A stretch of DNA of 64,000 bases from NCBI RefSeq assembly GCF_015666175.1, contig NZ_JADPIE010000001.1, positions 377,741 through 441,740 on the forward strand. The letters are read 5' to 3'. This document shows, piece after piece, positions 52,349-60,804 of the stretch. Under the pieces are notes generated by a model. The model saw only the letters and a program-made list of their open reading frames with translations. It did no database searches and was not told where the DNA came from. Both the position numbers and the translations under genes were made by a program. Position 1 is the first letter of the stretch. The number at the start of each line of letters is the position of its first letter. Source of the stretch: Halonatronomonas betaini. Lineage in GTDB: Bacteria; Bacillota; Halanaerobiia; Halanaerobiales; Halarsenatibacteraceae.

Positions 52349-52402
52349 AAAAATCCCCGAAAATATAGGCCCCAATAACCTATTATTATCTCGGGGATTT
52401 TT
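52349..52402. terminator. Perfect 12-bp hairpin with internal arm
   Basis: AAAAATCCCCGA (52349-52360) with TCGGGGATTTTT (52391-52402); inner ATAGG (52365-52369) with CCTAT (52379-52383). Symmetric terminator shape, no adjacent gene. Confidence 0.55.
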
Positions 52403-52558
52403 ATATGGAGATATAAAATATGAAAAAAACAGGTATATCAAGAACATATTATCACAAATCCAAAATAAGTCAATAGCAAAATGAAAATAAGAGCTAAATT
52501 TTTATAAAAAAATAAGTTTTTTAATTTGTCGAAAAAAGTAGCCAAACAGGCTTACAGA

Positions 52559-52574
52559 TTGATATATCAATCAC
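52559..52574. promoter_or_regulatory. Perfect 16-bp palindrome
   Basis: GATTGATATATCAATC, 33 bp upstream of the -35 box of the chemoreceptor-like gene; a candidate operator. Confidence 0.45.
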
Positions 52575-52606
52575 AATAACATTTTTACTCTTTTTCTGGT
52601 CGATTT

Positions 52607-52636
52607 GACTTTATTTATACAAGTAATCTATAATGG
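52607..52636 (+). promoter_or_regulatory. Promoter of the soluble chemoreceptor-like gene
   Basis: TTGACT (52607-52612), 18 bp, TATAAT (52631-52636). The leader of about 155 nt contains a possible long-range helix CCTATTAA (near 52649) with TTAATAGG (near 52754). Confidence 0.65.
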
Positions 52637-52797
52637 AATAGTCATAAGAAAATATACCTATTAATGCCAGCATAACAAGGAATTTAGCCGGAAACAACTT
52701 TATTATTTTTATTCTAAAAAAAGGAATTATTGCTTTAACCAAGAATTATAGTTTAATAGGATAATTTTATATTTGTTTTAAGAGAGGAAGGTATCTT

Positions 52798-53652
52798 ATG
52801 AGCTGGGAACATAATGTCTCTAAAGAACTGGCTGAAAGAATAGTAGGTATATTAAATGAGGTCACCGGAAATAATGTGCAATTCATGGGTAATGGTGGCG
52901 AGATTATTGCAACTACTCAACCCAATAGATTAGGAGATATCCATGAAGGGGCTAAAAATGTCCTGACTGGTAAATGGGATGAAGCAGCATTATCTACTGA
53001 AGATGCCAAAAAGATGGAAGGTGCTCTGCCAGGTTACACTGGTCCAATAACTTATAATGGAGAACGTGTGGCCTGTATTGGAATTACAGGAGATCCAGAA
53101 GAAGTTAAACCACTTCAAAGAATGGCAGGAATAATAGTTGAACAGGAATTAAAGAAAGAGAAGCAACAAAAAGAAAAGCAGAAATTGGCTGATCAGGTCT
53201 TTACTGAAATAGAGAATATTTCAGCAAAAGCAGAAGAGTTAACTGCTTCAGGCCAGGAAGTTTCCAGTAGAGCAAAAGATACACAGAATATGGTAGATAA
53301 AATAGATGAGAGCCTAACAAATACAGAGGTTATCTACCAGACTATTAATAAGATTGCCAATAAAACTACTATCTTAGGTCTTAATGCTTCAATAGAAGCT
53401 GCACGACTTGGTCAGGAAGGGGCAGGATTTTCTGTTGTAGCAAATGAAATTAGAACACTTGCAGATAATTCAAAGGAATCAATAGAAAATATAGATGAAA
53501 TTTTAAAAGAGATGCGAGTTAAAATGGATCAAATAGTAGAGATAGCAAATGATACTAGCGAGATAACAGAAGAGCAGGCAGTAGCCATAGAAAGCCTTAC
53601 AGAAAATATTTTAGAGATTCAAGAAGCTATTCAAACCTGGCTTGAAAAATAA
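52798..53652 (+). CDS. Soluble chemoreceptor-like protein with Diacid_rec (CdaR-type) sensor
   Basis: 284 residues, no membrane segment. Residues about 5-120 match the putative sugar-diacid recognition domain (ELAERIVGILNEVTGNNVQFM, IHEGAKNVL, GYTGPITYNGERVACIGITG). Residues about 130-284 form a short MCP signalling domain with the hairpin tip TTILGLNASIEAARLGQEGAGFSVVANEIRTLA. Diacid_rec normally sits in CdaR transcription factors; joined to MCPsignal it would report a cytoplasmic metabolite to a CheA-type partner. No other che gene is nearby. GAGAGGAAGG ribosome site. Confidence 0.85.
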   Translation: MSWEHNVSKELAERIVGILNEVTGNNVQFMGNGGEIIATTQPNRLGDIHEGAKNVLTGKWDEAALSTEDAKKMEGALPGYTGPITYNGERVACIGITGDPEEVKPLQRMAGIIVEQELKKEKQQKEKQKLADQVFTEIENISAKAEELTASGQEVSSRAKDTQNMVDKIDESLTNTEVIYQTINKIANKTTILGLNASIEAARLGQEGAGFSVVANEIRTLADNSKESIENIDEILKEMRVKMDQIVEIANDTSEITEEQAVAIESLTENILEIQEAIQTWLEK

Positions 53653-53676
53653 ACTTTAATAGTAAATTTATAAATT

Positions 53677-53707
53677 AAAAACCCCCTACCAAATTAATGG
53701 TAGGGGG
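53677..53707. terminator. Bidirectional terminator between chemoreceptor-like and csp genes
   Basis: CCCCCTACCA (53682-53691) pairs with TGGTAGGGGG (53698-53707); T5 on the minus strand, so mainly the csp terminator. Confidence 0.85.
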
Positions 53708-53749
53708 CTTCACGTTTTCTGCTTTATATTTAAAGTATTATATACTTAT

Positions 53750-53953
53750 TTATACAGCAACAACGTTTTCAGCTTGTGGTCCACGGTCGCCTTCTACTAC
53801 TTCGAACTCAACGTCCTGTCCATCTTCTAGGCTTTTGAAACCGTCAGACTGAATTGCTGAGAAGTGTACGAATACGTCGTCACCAGATTCTCTTTCAATA
53901 AAACCGAAACCTTTTTGATCATTAAACCATTTAACTGTACCTGTGTAAATCAT
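53750..53953 (-). CDS. CspA-family cold-shock protein
   Basis: 67 residues, single cold-shock domain. RNP1 KGFGFIE and RNP2 VFVHFSAI are intact; [11 protein letters not shown] is the usual start. Binds single-stranded nucleic acids and acts as an RNA chaperone. AGGAGG lies 11 bases before the ATG. It is transcribed from a full-consensus promoter with a leader of about 60 nt, and GC content is visibly higher than its surroundings, as in highly expressed genes. Confidence 0.95.
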   Translation of the reverse strand: MIYTGTVKWFNDQKGFGFIERESGDDVFVHFSAIQSDGFKSLEDGQDVEFEVVEGDRGPQAENVVAV

Positions 53954-54017
53954 TTAAATAAATTCCTCCTATTTCTACATTGGACGATGAAACTAGATTT
54001 TGTGTCCAACAAAAATA

Positions 54018-54046
54018 ATTATAGCACAGTTTGAGATGCCTGTCAA
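54018..54046 (-). promoter_or_regulatory. Full-consensus sigma-A promoter of csp
   Basis: On the minus strand TTGACA (54046-54041), exactly 17 bp, TATAAT (54023-54018). Confidence 0.85.
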
Positions 54047-54245
54047 ATAATTAAAATTTTGTTTTCAATCATTCAGTTGTAAAATTCTAGAATATTTCCA
54101 CCTCTTTAAAATACACATACCCCCTATTTTTGTGACAATTGTATCTTAATTATAACCTGCAAACATTTTTCAATCGGCTTAAATTACAAAACTGAAGTTT
54201 TAAATTTGTTCAAGAGTGTATAGCAGTATCAATTTGCTTTTAAAC

Positions 54246-54274
54246 TTGACATTTATACTCGGTTTATTTATAAT
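54246..54274 (+). promoter_or_regulatory. Full-consensus sigma-A promoter
   Basis: TTGACA (54246-54251), 17 bp, TATAAT (54269-54274), upstream of the peptidoglycan-binding-protein gene. The rest of the gap between csp and this gene has no gene. Confidence 0.85.
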
Positions 54275-54389
54275 TTAACCTGGCAGCAATACAAATACCC
54301 TGTATAAATAATATAGATTAATCTACAAGACAAACAATTAAACAGCATAAAAAGCAATACTTAGTATGAAAGGAGATAATTCTAAAATG

Positions 54390-55166
54390 AAATGTTCGTC
54401 TATAAAGAAAAAACTATCTGGTTCTTTTTTAATTTCAATCCTGGTATTATTTGTGGTATTTAATCTAGTAATTTTAGTTGGAGCATCTAGTCTCCAGGCG
54501 GAAAATTTTCCCCTGTTGAGAAGAGATAGTGAAGGGTCTCAGGTGGAAAAACTTCAAAGAGAGTTGAGCATGGCTGGATTCAAAATATCTGATGCAACTG
54601 GATATTTCGGTTTGCAGACCGAGATTGCTGTAGAACAGTTTCAAAGGCATCAGAATTTAACGGTCGACGGGTTAGCTGGAGAAGAAACGCTTTCAACTTT
54701 AAAATTAATCCAGGATGATAAGATAGTCCCGACCCGAGAAGTTGAGGCAGTTTCCTGGTCTGAAGTTGATGAAATTTTCAACAGAACAGATTCAGTAATT
54801 GTCACAGATATAGCGAGCGGTCTGAGCCTCAGGGTCAGCAGAATCTATGGTAGTAATCATGCAGATGTAGAACCGATTAATCCTGAAAATGTAGAAGTAT
54901 TAAGGAAAATTTATGGAGGAGAATGGAGCTGGGAACGGAGGCCTGTGGTAGTTCAAATTCAGGACAGGCTGATAGCAGGATCAATTACAGGTATGCCCCA
55001 TGGTGAGAATGTAAATGGCCATATCTCTGACAACAATTTTACCGGGCATTTTGACATTCATTTCCAGGGGAGCAGGCGTCATAAAGATAATGCAGAAGAT
55101 GAACAGCATCAGAATATGATCGAGAAGGCAGCAGAGCAAGAGTGGCCACTTTTCAAGTCCCAGTAA
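54390..55166 (+). CDS. Exported peptidoglycan-binding protein
   Basis: 258 residues from the ATG at 54390, downstream of AAAGGAG; an in-frame ATG at 54366 precedes that site. A signal/anchor (about residues 12-35) is followed by a PG_binding_1 domain (about 45-105; GSQVEKLQRELSMAGF, GYFGLQTEIAVEQFQ). The C-terminal domain (about 120-258) has SNHADVEP, GEWSWERRPVVV, GMPHG and GHFDIHFQGSRRH, a conserved His/Asp-rich domain of Bacilli/Clostridia wall proteins, probably metal-dependent. Role in envelope remodelling is likely; catalysis is unproven. Confidence 0.82.
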   Translation, partial: KCSSIKKKLSGSFLISILVLFVVFNLVILVGASSLQAENFPLLRRDSEGSQVEKLQRELSMAGFKISDATGYFGLQTEIAVEQFQRHQNLTVDGLAGEETLSTLKLIQDDKIVPTREVEAVSWSEVDEIFNRTDSVIVTDIASGLSLRVSRIYGSNHADVEPINPENVEVLRKIYGGEWSWERRPVVVQIQDRLIAGSITGMPHGENVNGHISDNNFTGHFDIHFQGSRRHKDNAEDEQHQNMIEKAAEQEWPLFKSQ

Positions 55167-55202
55167 GGATAAATATGAAAATAAAAGAAAATAGCAAAAG
55201 AT

Positions 55203-55229
55203 TTAAGGCGCCCTTGCCGGGTGCCTTAA
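55203..55229 (+). terminator. Hairpin after the peptidoglycan-binding-protein gene
   Basis: TTAAGGCGCCC (55203-55213) pairs with GGGTGCCTTAA (55219-55229), one G-T pair; only a weak T tract. The remaining gap to 55486 holds the fbp promoter and no gene. Confidence 0.55.
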
Positions 55230-55402
55230 TAGCTTATATTATTAATACTCACCCAGGGCGGAAATAATATCTTCAAAACTGGAAAGAATAGCTGAAGCTT
55301 CTCAATCGTTTATGAGCCTGCTATTTAACTTTAGACAATAATAATTAAGATCTCAAATAAAAATTATTTTTTAATTGTGCTTAATTAAACATAGCAATAT
55401 AC

Positions 55403-55431
55403 TTGACATTAATAACACTCTCCAGTATAAT
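55403..55431 (+). promoter_or_regulatory. Full-consensus promoter of the iron transporter
   Basis: TTGACA (55403-55408), 17 bp, TATAAT (55426-55431), 56 bp before the start codon. Confidence 0.85.
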
Positions 55432-55486
55432 AAAAATGCCGGAATGAAATTCATTTTCACTTAGAACATAAAAGGGGAGTAAATTA

Positions 55487-56512
55487 ATGTTTAAACATAA
55501 AAAATTTATAATTTTATCATTTATATTAGCTGTACTATTAATTGTTGGGGGGACTAATCAGGCATTTTTTGGTAGCAGTAACGATAATGGACTAACAGTT
55601 TATTCTGGTAGATCAGAAAATTTAATTGGACCTTTATTTGAAAGATTTACAGAAAAAACAGGAATTGAAGTTAATGCTAGATATGGTGATACAGCTGAGC
55701 TTGCAGCAACTATTTTAGAAGAAGGCCAAAACAGTCCAGCTGACATCTTCTTTGCTCAGGATGCAGGTGCTCTAGGAGCATTAGCTGTAGAAGATAGATT
55801 ACAGACTATCTCTGAAGAATATTTAGAGCAGGTTGATAGTAGACTAAGATCACCTGAAGGTGACTGGCTGGGTACTTCAGGAAGAGCAAGAGTAGTGGCT
55901 TATAATACTAATAATGTTGATGAAGATGAACTGCCTGATAGCATCTGGGGTTTTACTGAGCCAGAATGGGAAGGTCGAATTGGTTGGGCCCCTAGCAATG
56001 GTTCTTTTCAAGCTTTTGTAACTGGTTTGAGAGTCCTAGAAGGTGAAGAAAGAGCTAAAGAATGGATAGAAGGAATTTTAGCTAACAATCCATATGAGTA
56101 TCATAATAATACAAGTACACTTGAAGGTATTAGTCGTGGTGAAGCAGATATAGGTTTTGTTAATCATTATTATTTATTTAGATTTATAGCAGAAGAAGGA
56201 GAAGATTTTCCTGTTAGACAGATTTATACTTCCGGGGATGCTGGTTCTATGATTAATATAGCAGGAATTGGAGTTTTAGATGTAGCTAAAGATAATGAAG
56301 CAGTAAATAAATTCATTGAATTTATGCTTAGAGAAGAAGCACAGCAATATTTTGTGCAGGAAAATAATGAATATCCAGTTGTAGAGGGGATGGAAGTTGA
56401 CAATCCATTACTAAAACCTTTAGAAGATATTAATGCTCCTGATTTAGATCTTACTAATATTGAAGATCTTCAGGGAACACTAGAACTACTTTCAGAAGTT
56501 GGGGCGTTATAA
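55487..56512 (+). CDS. fbpA: Fe3+ ABC transporter substrate-binding protein
   Basis: 341 residues. Signal/anchor segment at about 6-25, no lipobox Cys. The mature part starts LTVYSGRSENLIGPLFERF, with FFAQDAGALGAL, GRARVVAYNT and NHYYLFRF (about residue 227), where the paired tyrosines are the ferric-ion ligands of FbpA/FutA-type proteins. It captures ferric iron in the periplasm. First gene of a three-gene operon with a hairpin between it and the permease, which would allow more binding protein than permease. Confidence 0.92.
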   Translation: MFKHKKFIILSFILAVLLIVGGTNQAFFGSSNDNGLTVYSGRSENLIGPLFERFTEKTGIEVNARYGDTAELAATILEEGQNSPADIFFAQDAGALGALAVEDRLQTISEEYLEQVDSRLRSPEGDWLGTSGRARVVAYNTNNVDEDELPDSIWGFTEPEWEGRIGWAPSNGSFQAFVTGLRVLEGEERAKEWIEGILANNPYEYHNNTSTLEGISRGEADIGFVNHYYLFRFIAEEGEDFPVRQIYTSGDAGSMINIAGIGVLDVAKDNEAVNKFIEFMLREEAQQYFVQENNEYPVVEGMEVDNPLLKPLEDINAPDLDLTNIEDLQGTLELLSEVGAL

Positions 56513-56555
56513 ATAAAGAATATCAACTTAGCCTGATATTATGTTAGAAATGATA

Positions 56556-56604
56556 AGGAGAGCAGAGAAGACTAACTTTATTCGGTTTTCTCTTCTCTCT
56601 TTTA
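56556..56604 (+). terminator. Intra-operon attenuating hairpin between fbpA and fbpB
   Basis: AGGAGAG-C-AGAGAA (56556-56569) pairs with TTCTCT-T-CTCTCTT (56588-56601), followed by TTTATT. Partial termination here would lower permease expression. Confidence 0.7.
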
Positions 56605-56625
56605 TTAAAGTTAAGGGGTATATAT

Positions 56626-58257
56626 ATGAAAGCTAATTATTTAAAATTTAAGGATAAAATAAAAGCAGTGAAAAATGGAGAAATAAACTGGCCATTTGTG
56701 GCTCCACCCTTTATATTGATTCCAGTAATATTAATTGCTTTAGCTATGTCTTTACCACTTTTTTATTTATTAGTTCGTGTCTGGGGAGCAGAAAATTTTT
56801 TCTCGTTACTTTTTCGTGAGAGAACATTCAGTGTATTATTAAATACTTTAGGTTTAGCTGCTGCTGTAACAACAACTACTATTATTATTGCTGTTCCGTT
56901 GGCCTGGCTAACAGTTCGCACTAATCTTCCAGGGAGGAAAATCTGGTCTATTTTAACTATGGTTCCCCTTGTGGTACCAACCCTAGTTGGAGGATTCGCC
57001 TTTGTAGCAGCCTTTGGCTATGGAGGTATAGTCCATAATTTTTTAACTAGTACTTTTAATATCTCTTATGAACCAGGTATTTATGGATTTTTTGGTGCCT
57101 GGGCGGTATTGAGTTTGCTTACCTATCCTTATGTCTTATTATCGGTAAGAGCTGCTTTACGAGGAATGGATCCAGGACAGGAGGAGACAGCTCGCACATT
57201 AGGTAAAACTCCATGGCAGGTGTTTTGGAAGATCACTTTACCTAAGCTTCGACCTGCTATTGCATCAGGAGGATTATTAGTGGCTCTTTATACATTAAGT
57301 GATTTTGCTGCCGTTTCTTTATTACAATTTAATTCCTTTACCCGGGTAATTTTCTTGCAGTATCGAGGAACCTTTGATCGTACTTACGCAGCAATTTTAT
57401 CTCTAGTATTGGTAGTTGTTACTATCTTTATAGTTAGTGTTGAGATGAAGACAAGAGGGAAGGCACGCTATCACAGTGTAAGTAGAGGGACTAAGGGAAA
57501 AGTGAAGAGAAATAAATTGGGTAAGTGGAAATGGCCTGCTCTGATTTTTTGTTTGCTGGTAGTAACTTTAGCTCTAGTTATTCCAGTCGGAGTCTCAGCT
57601 TTCTGGTTAATCCGGGGTTTGCTTCAAGGAGAACCAGCAATGTTACGCTGGGAAGCGGCTTTTAATTCTTTCTATGTTTCATTTATAGCAGCAATAGTAG
57701 GAACATTTATTACTCTCCCAGTTGCTATATTATCAGTAAAATATAAAAGTAAATTTAGTAGCTTATTAGAGAAGATAACCTATGCCGGTTATGCATTGCC
57801 AGGAATAGTAGTCGCTTTATCCCTTGTATTTTTTGCTTCTAATTACGCTTTTCCATTATATCAAACTTTGCCCCTATTGATTTTTGCTTATGTAATTTTA
57901 TTTTTACCACAGGCAATGGGTACCTTGCGTAGTTCTTTATTGCAGGTCAGTCCTAATGTCGAAGATGTTGGTTTAACAATGGGTTATTCCAGGTTTAAAA
58001 TATTAATGTCTGTTACTATTCCTTTAATAAAATCAGGAATTTATACAGGAGCAGCCCTGATTTTTCTGACTACAATGAAAGAACTACCGGCGACCATGTT
58101 ATTAGCCCCCACTGGTTTTCGGTCGTTAACAACAGAGATTTGGAATGCAACAACAGAGGCATTTTATACCAGAGCAGCAGGACCAGCCTTACTTTTAGTT
58201 TTAGTTTCTTCCTTTTCTCTGTGGATACTATTTAATCAGGAAGATAAAAATGCTTAA
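56626..58257 (+). CDS. fbpB: Fe3+ ABC transporter permease
   Basis: 543 residues with about 12 membrane segments in two BPD_transp_1 halves, as usual for fused FbpB/ThiP-type permeases. EAA loops: MDPGQEETARTLGKTPWQVF (about 180-199) in the first half and VSPNVEDVGLTMGYSRFKIL (about 443-462) in the second. It imports ferric iron with FbpA and FbpC. Confidence 0.92.
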   Translation: MKANYLKFKDKIKAVKNGEINWPFVAPPFILIPVILIALAMSLPLFYLLVRVWGAENFFSLLFRERTFSVLLNTLGLAAAVTTTTIIIAVPLAWLTVRTNLPGRKIWSILTMVPLVVPTLVGGFAFVAAFGYGGIVHNFLTSTFNISYEPGIYGFFGAWAVLSLLTYPYVLLSVRAALRGMDPGQEETARTLGKTPWQVFWKITLPKLRPAIASGGLLVALYTLSDFAAVSLLQFNSFTRVIFLQYRGTFDRTYAAILSLVLVVVTIFIVSVEMKTRGKARYHSVSRGTKGKVKRNKLGKWKWPALIFCLLVVTLALVIPVGVSAFWLIRGLLQGEPAMLRWEAAFNSFYVSFIAAIVGTFITLPVAILSVKYKSKFSSLLEKITYAGYALPGIVVALSLVFFASNYAFPLYQTLPLLIFAYVILFLPQAMGTLRSSLLQVSPNVEDVGLTMGYSRFKILMSVTIPLIKSGIYTGAALIFLTTMKELPATMLLAPTGFRSLTTEIWNATTEAFYTRAAGPALLLVLVSSFSLWILFNQEDKNA

Positions 58258-58289
58258 AATTTATTTATATTATAAAGGGGAGAACTTTT

Positions 58290-59360
58290 ATGATTGTTGA
58301 ATTAAATAATATTACTAAAATTTATACAGATGCAGAAGTACCGGCGGTTAAAGATGTATCTTTTGGAGTTCAGGATGGAGAAATCTTAACTCTATTAGGC
58401 CCTAGCGGCTGTGGCAAGACTACTTTGTTACGGGTAATTGCTGGTCTAGAAAGACCTGATTCTGGAGAAGTTATTATGCAGGGCAAGAGAATGGCAAGTA
58501 ATAATTGCTGGGTACCACCAGAGGACAGAGGGGTAGGTATGGTTTTCCAGGATTATGCTCTTTTCCCTCATCTAAGTGTCAGAGATAATATAAGCTTTGG
58601 GTTAAAGAATAAAAATAAAGCTAAAAATGCTGAGAAAGTTCAGGAGATGATTGAGCTAGTAGGATTAGAAAACCATGCAGATAAAAATCCAGCTGACCTT
58701 TCTGGCGGTCAGCAGCAGAGAGTGGCCTTAGCTAGAGCCCTGGTAACTGATCCAATCTTAGTTCTACTTGATGAGCCATTTAGTAATTTAGATATGAATT
58801 TACGGGAAAAAATGCGTCGTGAAGTAGTTCGTATTTTAAGAAAAAGTGAAACTCCGGCAGTATTCGTTACCCATGATCAGGAAGAAGCATTATCAATTTC
58901 AGACAAAATCGTAGTCATGAATAACGGTCAACTTGAACAAAAAGGTACTCCAAGGGAGATTTATGAATCTCCAATTGCTTGCTTTGTTGCTACTTTTGTA
59001 GGCCAATCCAATATTCTACATGGAGTTTTAGGTCCTAAAGGAGAAAATATTGAGACAGATTTGGGTACTTTCACCTATAACTATCAGCATAATAAACAAC
59101 CAGGAGAAGATGTTATTATTTCAATTCGTCCTGATGGTTTTGAACTGGTAGAAGATGGCCCAATTCAGGGTACAATTAAAGAAATTGCTTATAAAGGTGG
59201 AGTTGTTGATTTAATAATTGAACTTACTAATAAAGAATTTTATCAGGATTTGCTAGTTCATATTCATCCTAAATATAGAGTAGAAGTAGGAGATAAAGTT
59301 TCTTTTAAACTTTTGCCCCATTTCTTAACTATGATTGGAGAATGTAAACCAGCAATCTAA
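58290..59360 (+). CDS. fbpC: Fe3+ ABC transporter ATPase
   Basis: 356 residues. Walker A GPSGCGKTT (about 37-45), Q-loop VFQDYALFPHLS, signature LSGGQQQRVALARAL (about 138), Walker B LVLLDEPFSNLD (about 159), H-loop VTHDQEEA. Residues about 240-356 form a TOBE-type domain. Completes the iron importer. Alternative substrates for this subfamily (spermidine, thiamine) are less likely given the FbpA-like partner. Confidence 0.92.
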   Translation: MIVELNNITKIYTDAEVPAVKDVSFGVQDGEILTLLGPSGCGKTTLLRVIAGLERPDSGEVIMQGKRMASNNCWVPPEDRGVGMVFQDYALFPHLSVRDNISFGLKNKNKAKNAEKVQEMIELVGLENHADKNPADLSGGQQQRVALARALVTDPILVLLDEPFSNLDMNLREKMRREVVRILRKSETPAVFVTHDQEEALSISDKIVVMNNGQLEQKGTPREIYESPIACFVATFVGQSNILHGVLGPKGENIETDLGTFTYNYQHNKQPGEDVIISIRPDGFELVEDGPIQGTIKEIAYKGGVVDLIIELTNKEFYQDLLVHIHPKYRVEVGDKVSFKLLPHFLTMIGECKPAI

Positions 59361-59397
59361 TTAATATAATATAGTTGCAAATAAATTTTATTTTAGG

Positions 59398-59575
59398 TAA
59401 GTTGATTGATACTGCTCATAGATCAAGAAAATCAAGTCTAGTTACATCTTAATCAGAATATTGTCGATAACCAGATTCATTACGTAGTGGTTCAGGAATA
59501 ATTCCCTCTCACTCATAATATCGAATAGTTTCTATATTAACTCCAAAGATATTTAAGGTTTGATGATGTAAGGAA
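59398..59575 (-). pseudogene. Decayed MerR-family regulator N-terminus
   Basis: The minus strand of this gap reads GVNIETIRYYE, stop, EGIIPEPLRNESGYRQYSD, stop, DVTRLDFLDL, stop, in one frame. This is the helix-turn-helix and wing of a MerR regulator (RYYExxGxIPxPxRNxxGYRxY) with at least three in-frame stops and a damaged N-terminus. The C-terminal effector domain is gone. The relic lies between fbpC and a DUF302 gene; no other gene is in the gap. Confidence 0.75.
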
Positions 59576-59671
59576 TTAACATAATTCTTTTGTTACAAGC
59601 TGTATACTTATTCTTGGAAGATTAAAATTTATAACCAGATTGGTTTTAAGCCAGGAGAGGGGTAATATTTA

Positions 59672-60061
59672 ATGAGTAATTATAGTATGAAGAAGAAAGT
59701 GGATCTAAATTACGAAGATGCCTTAGAAAAAGTGAAAGCTGAACTGAAAGAGGAAGGCTTTGGAGTATTATCTGAGATTGACATGAAGCAGACATTTAAA
59801 GATAAAATAGGTGAGGACTTTAATAAATATATTATTCTAGGAGCCTGCAATCCTAAATTTGCTTATAAAGCGCTCCAAATGGAAGAAGATATCGGCCTGC
59901 TCTTACCCTGTAATGTGGTTGTTTATACTTCTGATTCAGGTGATACTTCAGTAGCTATCATAAATCCAATGGAAGTTATGAACCTGCCTAACAACCAAGA
60001 GATAAAGGAACTGGCCAAAGAGATCAAAGAACGTTTGGAGAGAGTTATAAAGAATATGTAG
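59672..60061 (+). CDS. DUF302-family protein
   Basis: 129 residues, cytoplasmic. YEDALEKVKAELKEEGFGVLSEIDM at the N-terminus, ILGACNPKFAYKALQMEEDIGLLLPCNVVVY in the middle are the DUF302 landmarks (GxCNPxxAxxxL...LLPCNVVV). The fold is known from structural genomics but the function is not; metal- or redox-related roles are suggested by the paired cysteines. The decayed MerR gene upstream is on the opposite strand and may once have regulated it. Confidence 0.9.
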   Translation: MSNYSMKKKVDLNYEDALEKVKAELKEEGFGVLSEIDMKQTFKDKIGEDFNKYIILGACNPKFAYKALQMEEDIGLLLPCNVVVYTSDSGDTSVAIINPMEVMNLPNNQEIKELAKEIKERLERVIKNM

Positions 60062-60132
60062 ATGAAAATCTAAGCTGAAATTAAAAAATAGCTGATTAAG
60101 AAGAGACTGAATAGAAAGTAATAAATCTTGCA

Positions 60133-60168
60133 AAAGGAGACGGTATAATTCCGTCTCCTTTTTATTTT
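60133..60168. terminator. Bidirectional terminator
   Basis: AAAGGAGACGG (60133-60143) pairs with CCGTCTCCTTT (60151-60161), then TTATTTT. Between convergent DUF302 and methyltransferase genes. Confidence 0.9.
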
Positions 60169-60177
60169 CAGAGATAT

Positions 60178-60804
60178 TTAATTAAGAATGATTAACTTAA
60201 CGATATCTAACCAGAGATCTTCCACAGATTCTAAGTTAAGACCAGCTGCCTTAATATTTTCCAGCGTTTTACGATTGATATTGGCACCCCAAATATTTTT
60301 AGGGATAAAGTTTGTCAGATCCATAATTGGACCAAGTAAAAATTTCTGGCTCCGCAGATGTTCTAGCATATATACTTTTCCCTCTGGCTTTAATACACGC
60401 TTTAATTCCTGCAAGCCCTTAACAGGATCAGGTACCGAGCAGAATACACAGCTTGTCACAATAAAATCGAAATAATCATCAGGGAATTCAAGCTTTTGAA
60501 TATCCATTTCTATAAACTCAATTTTTCTTGAGGAATCAGCAGCTTTCTCCTTGGCCCTGCTTAGCATTTTTGGACTAAAATCTATTGCGGTATAATGCAG
60601 ACCTTCAGAGTAATATGAGATATTTTTACCGGTGCCAACACCTGCTTCCAGTAGTTTATCACCTTCTTTTGAATTTTCCTCTATTTTATCCCAGAGCTTT
60701 TTCCTCCAGCCCTGGAAAGCTGCCTTTTCCATTATTATTTCAAATTTATCGTAGATCGGAGCGATTCTATCATATCTCTGTTTAGTCTTATTATCATCAG
60801 ACAT
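60178..60804 (-). CDS. Class I SAM methyltransferase, phospholipid/UbiE-type
   Basis: 208 residues. RYDRIAPIYDKFE at the N-terminus, motif I LLEAGVGTGKNISYY (about 50-64), AIDFSPKMLSRAKEKA, DFIVTSCVFCSVPDP and LKPEGKVYMLEHL. This arrangement is that of UbiE-like and PmtA-like phospholipid N-methyltransferases. Acceptor not determined; a membrane lipid is plausible. Monocistronic. Confidence 0.85.
   Translation of the reverse strand: MSDDNKTKQRYDRIAPIYDKFEIIMEKAAFQGWRKKLWDKIEENSKEGDKLLEAGVGTGKNISYYSEGLHYTAIDFSPKMLSRAKEKAADSSRKIEFIEMDIQKLEFPDDYFDFIVTSCVFCSVPDPVKGLQELKRVLKPEGKVYMLEHLRSQKFLLGPIMDLTNFIPKNIWGANINRKTLENIKAAGLNLESVEDLWLDIVKLIILN

Larger units (their letters stand above)
51790..52797. 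other. 1-kb region without a convincing gene
   Basis: AT-rich. It holds the glucosidase terminator, a weak relic of the 11-bp repeats near 51872-51900, terminator-like hairpins at 51931-51978, 52177-52221 and 52349-52402, a 16-bp palindrome at 52559-52574 and a promoter at 52607-52636. A 60-codon minus-strand frame at 52265-52447 runs through one hairpin and is not accepted as a gene. Confidence 0.6.

Noticed and set aside
52265-52447. 60-codon minus-strand frame encoding a hydrophobic peptide
   Set aside because: It runs through a perfect hairpin in a gene-free AT-rich region, has no ribosome site and no recognisable domain; hydrophobicity follows from the T-rich strand.
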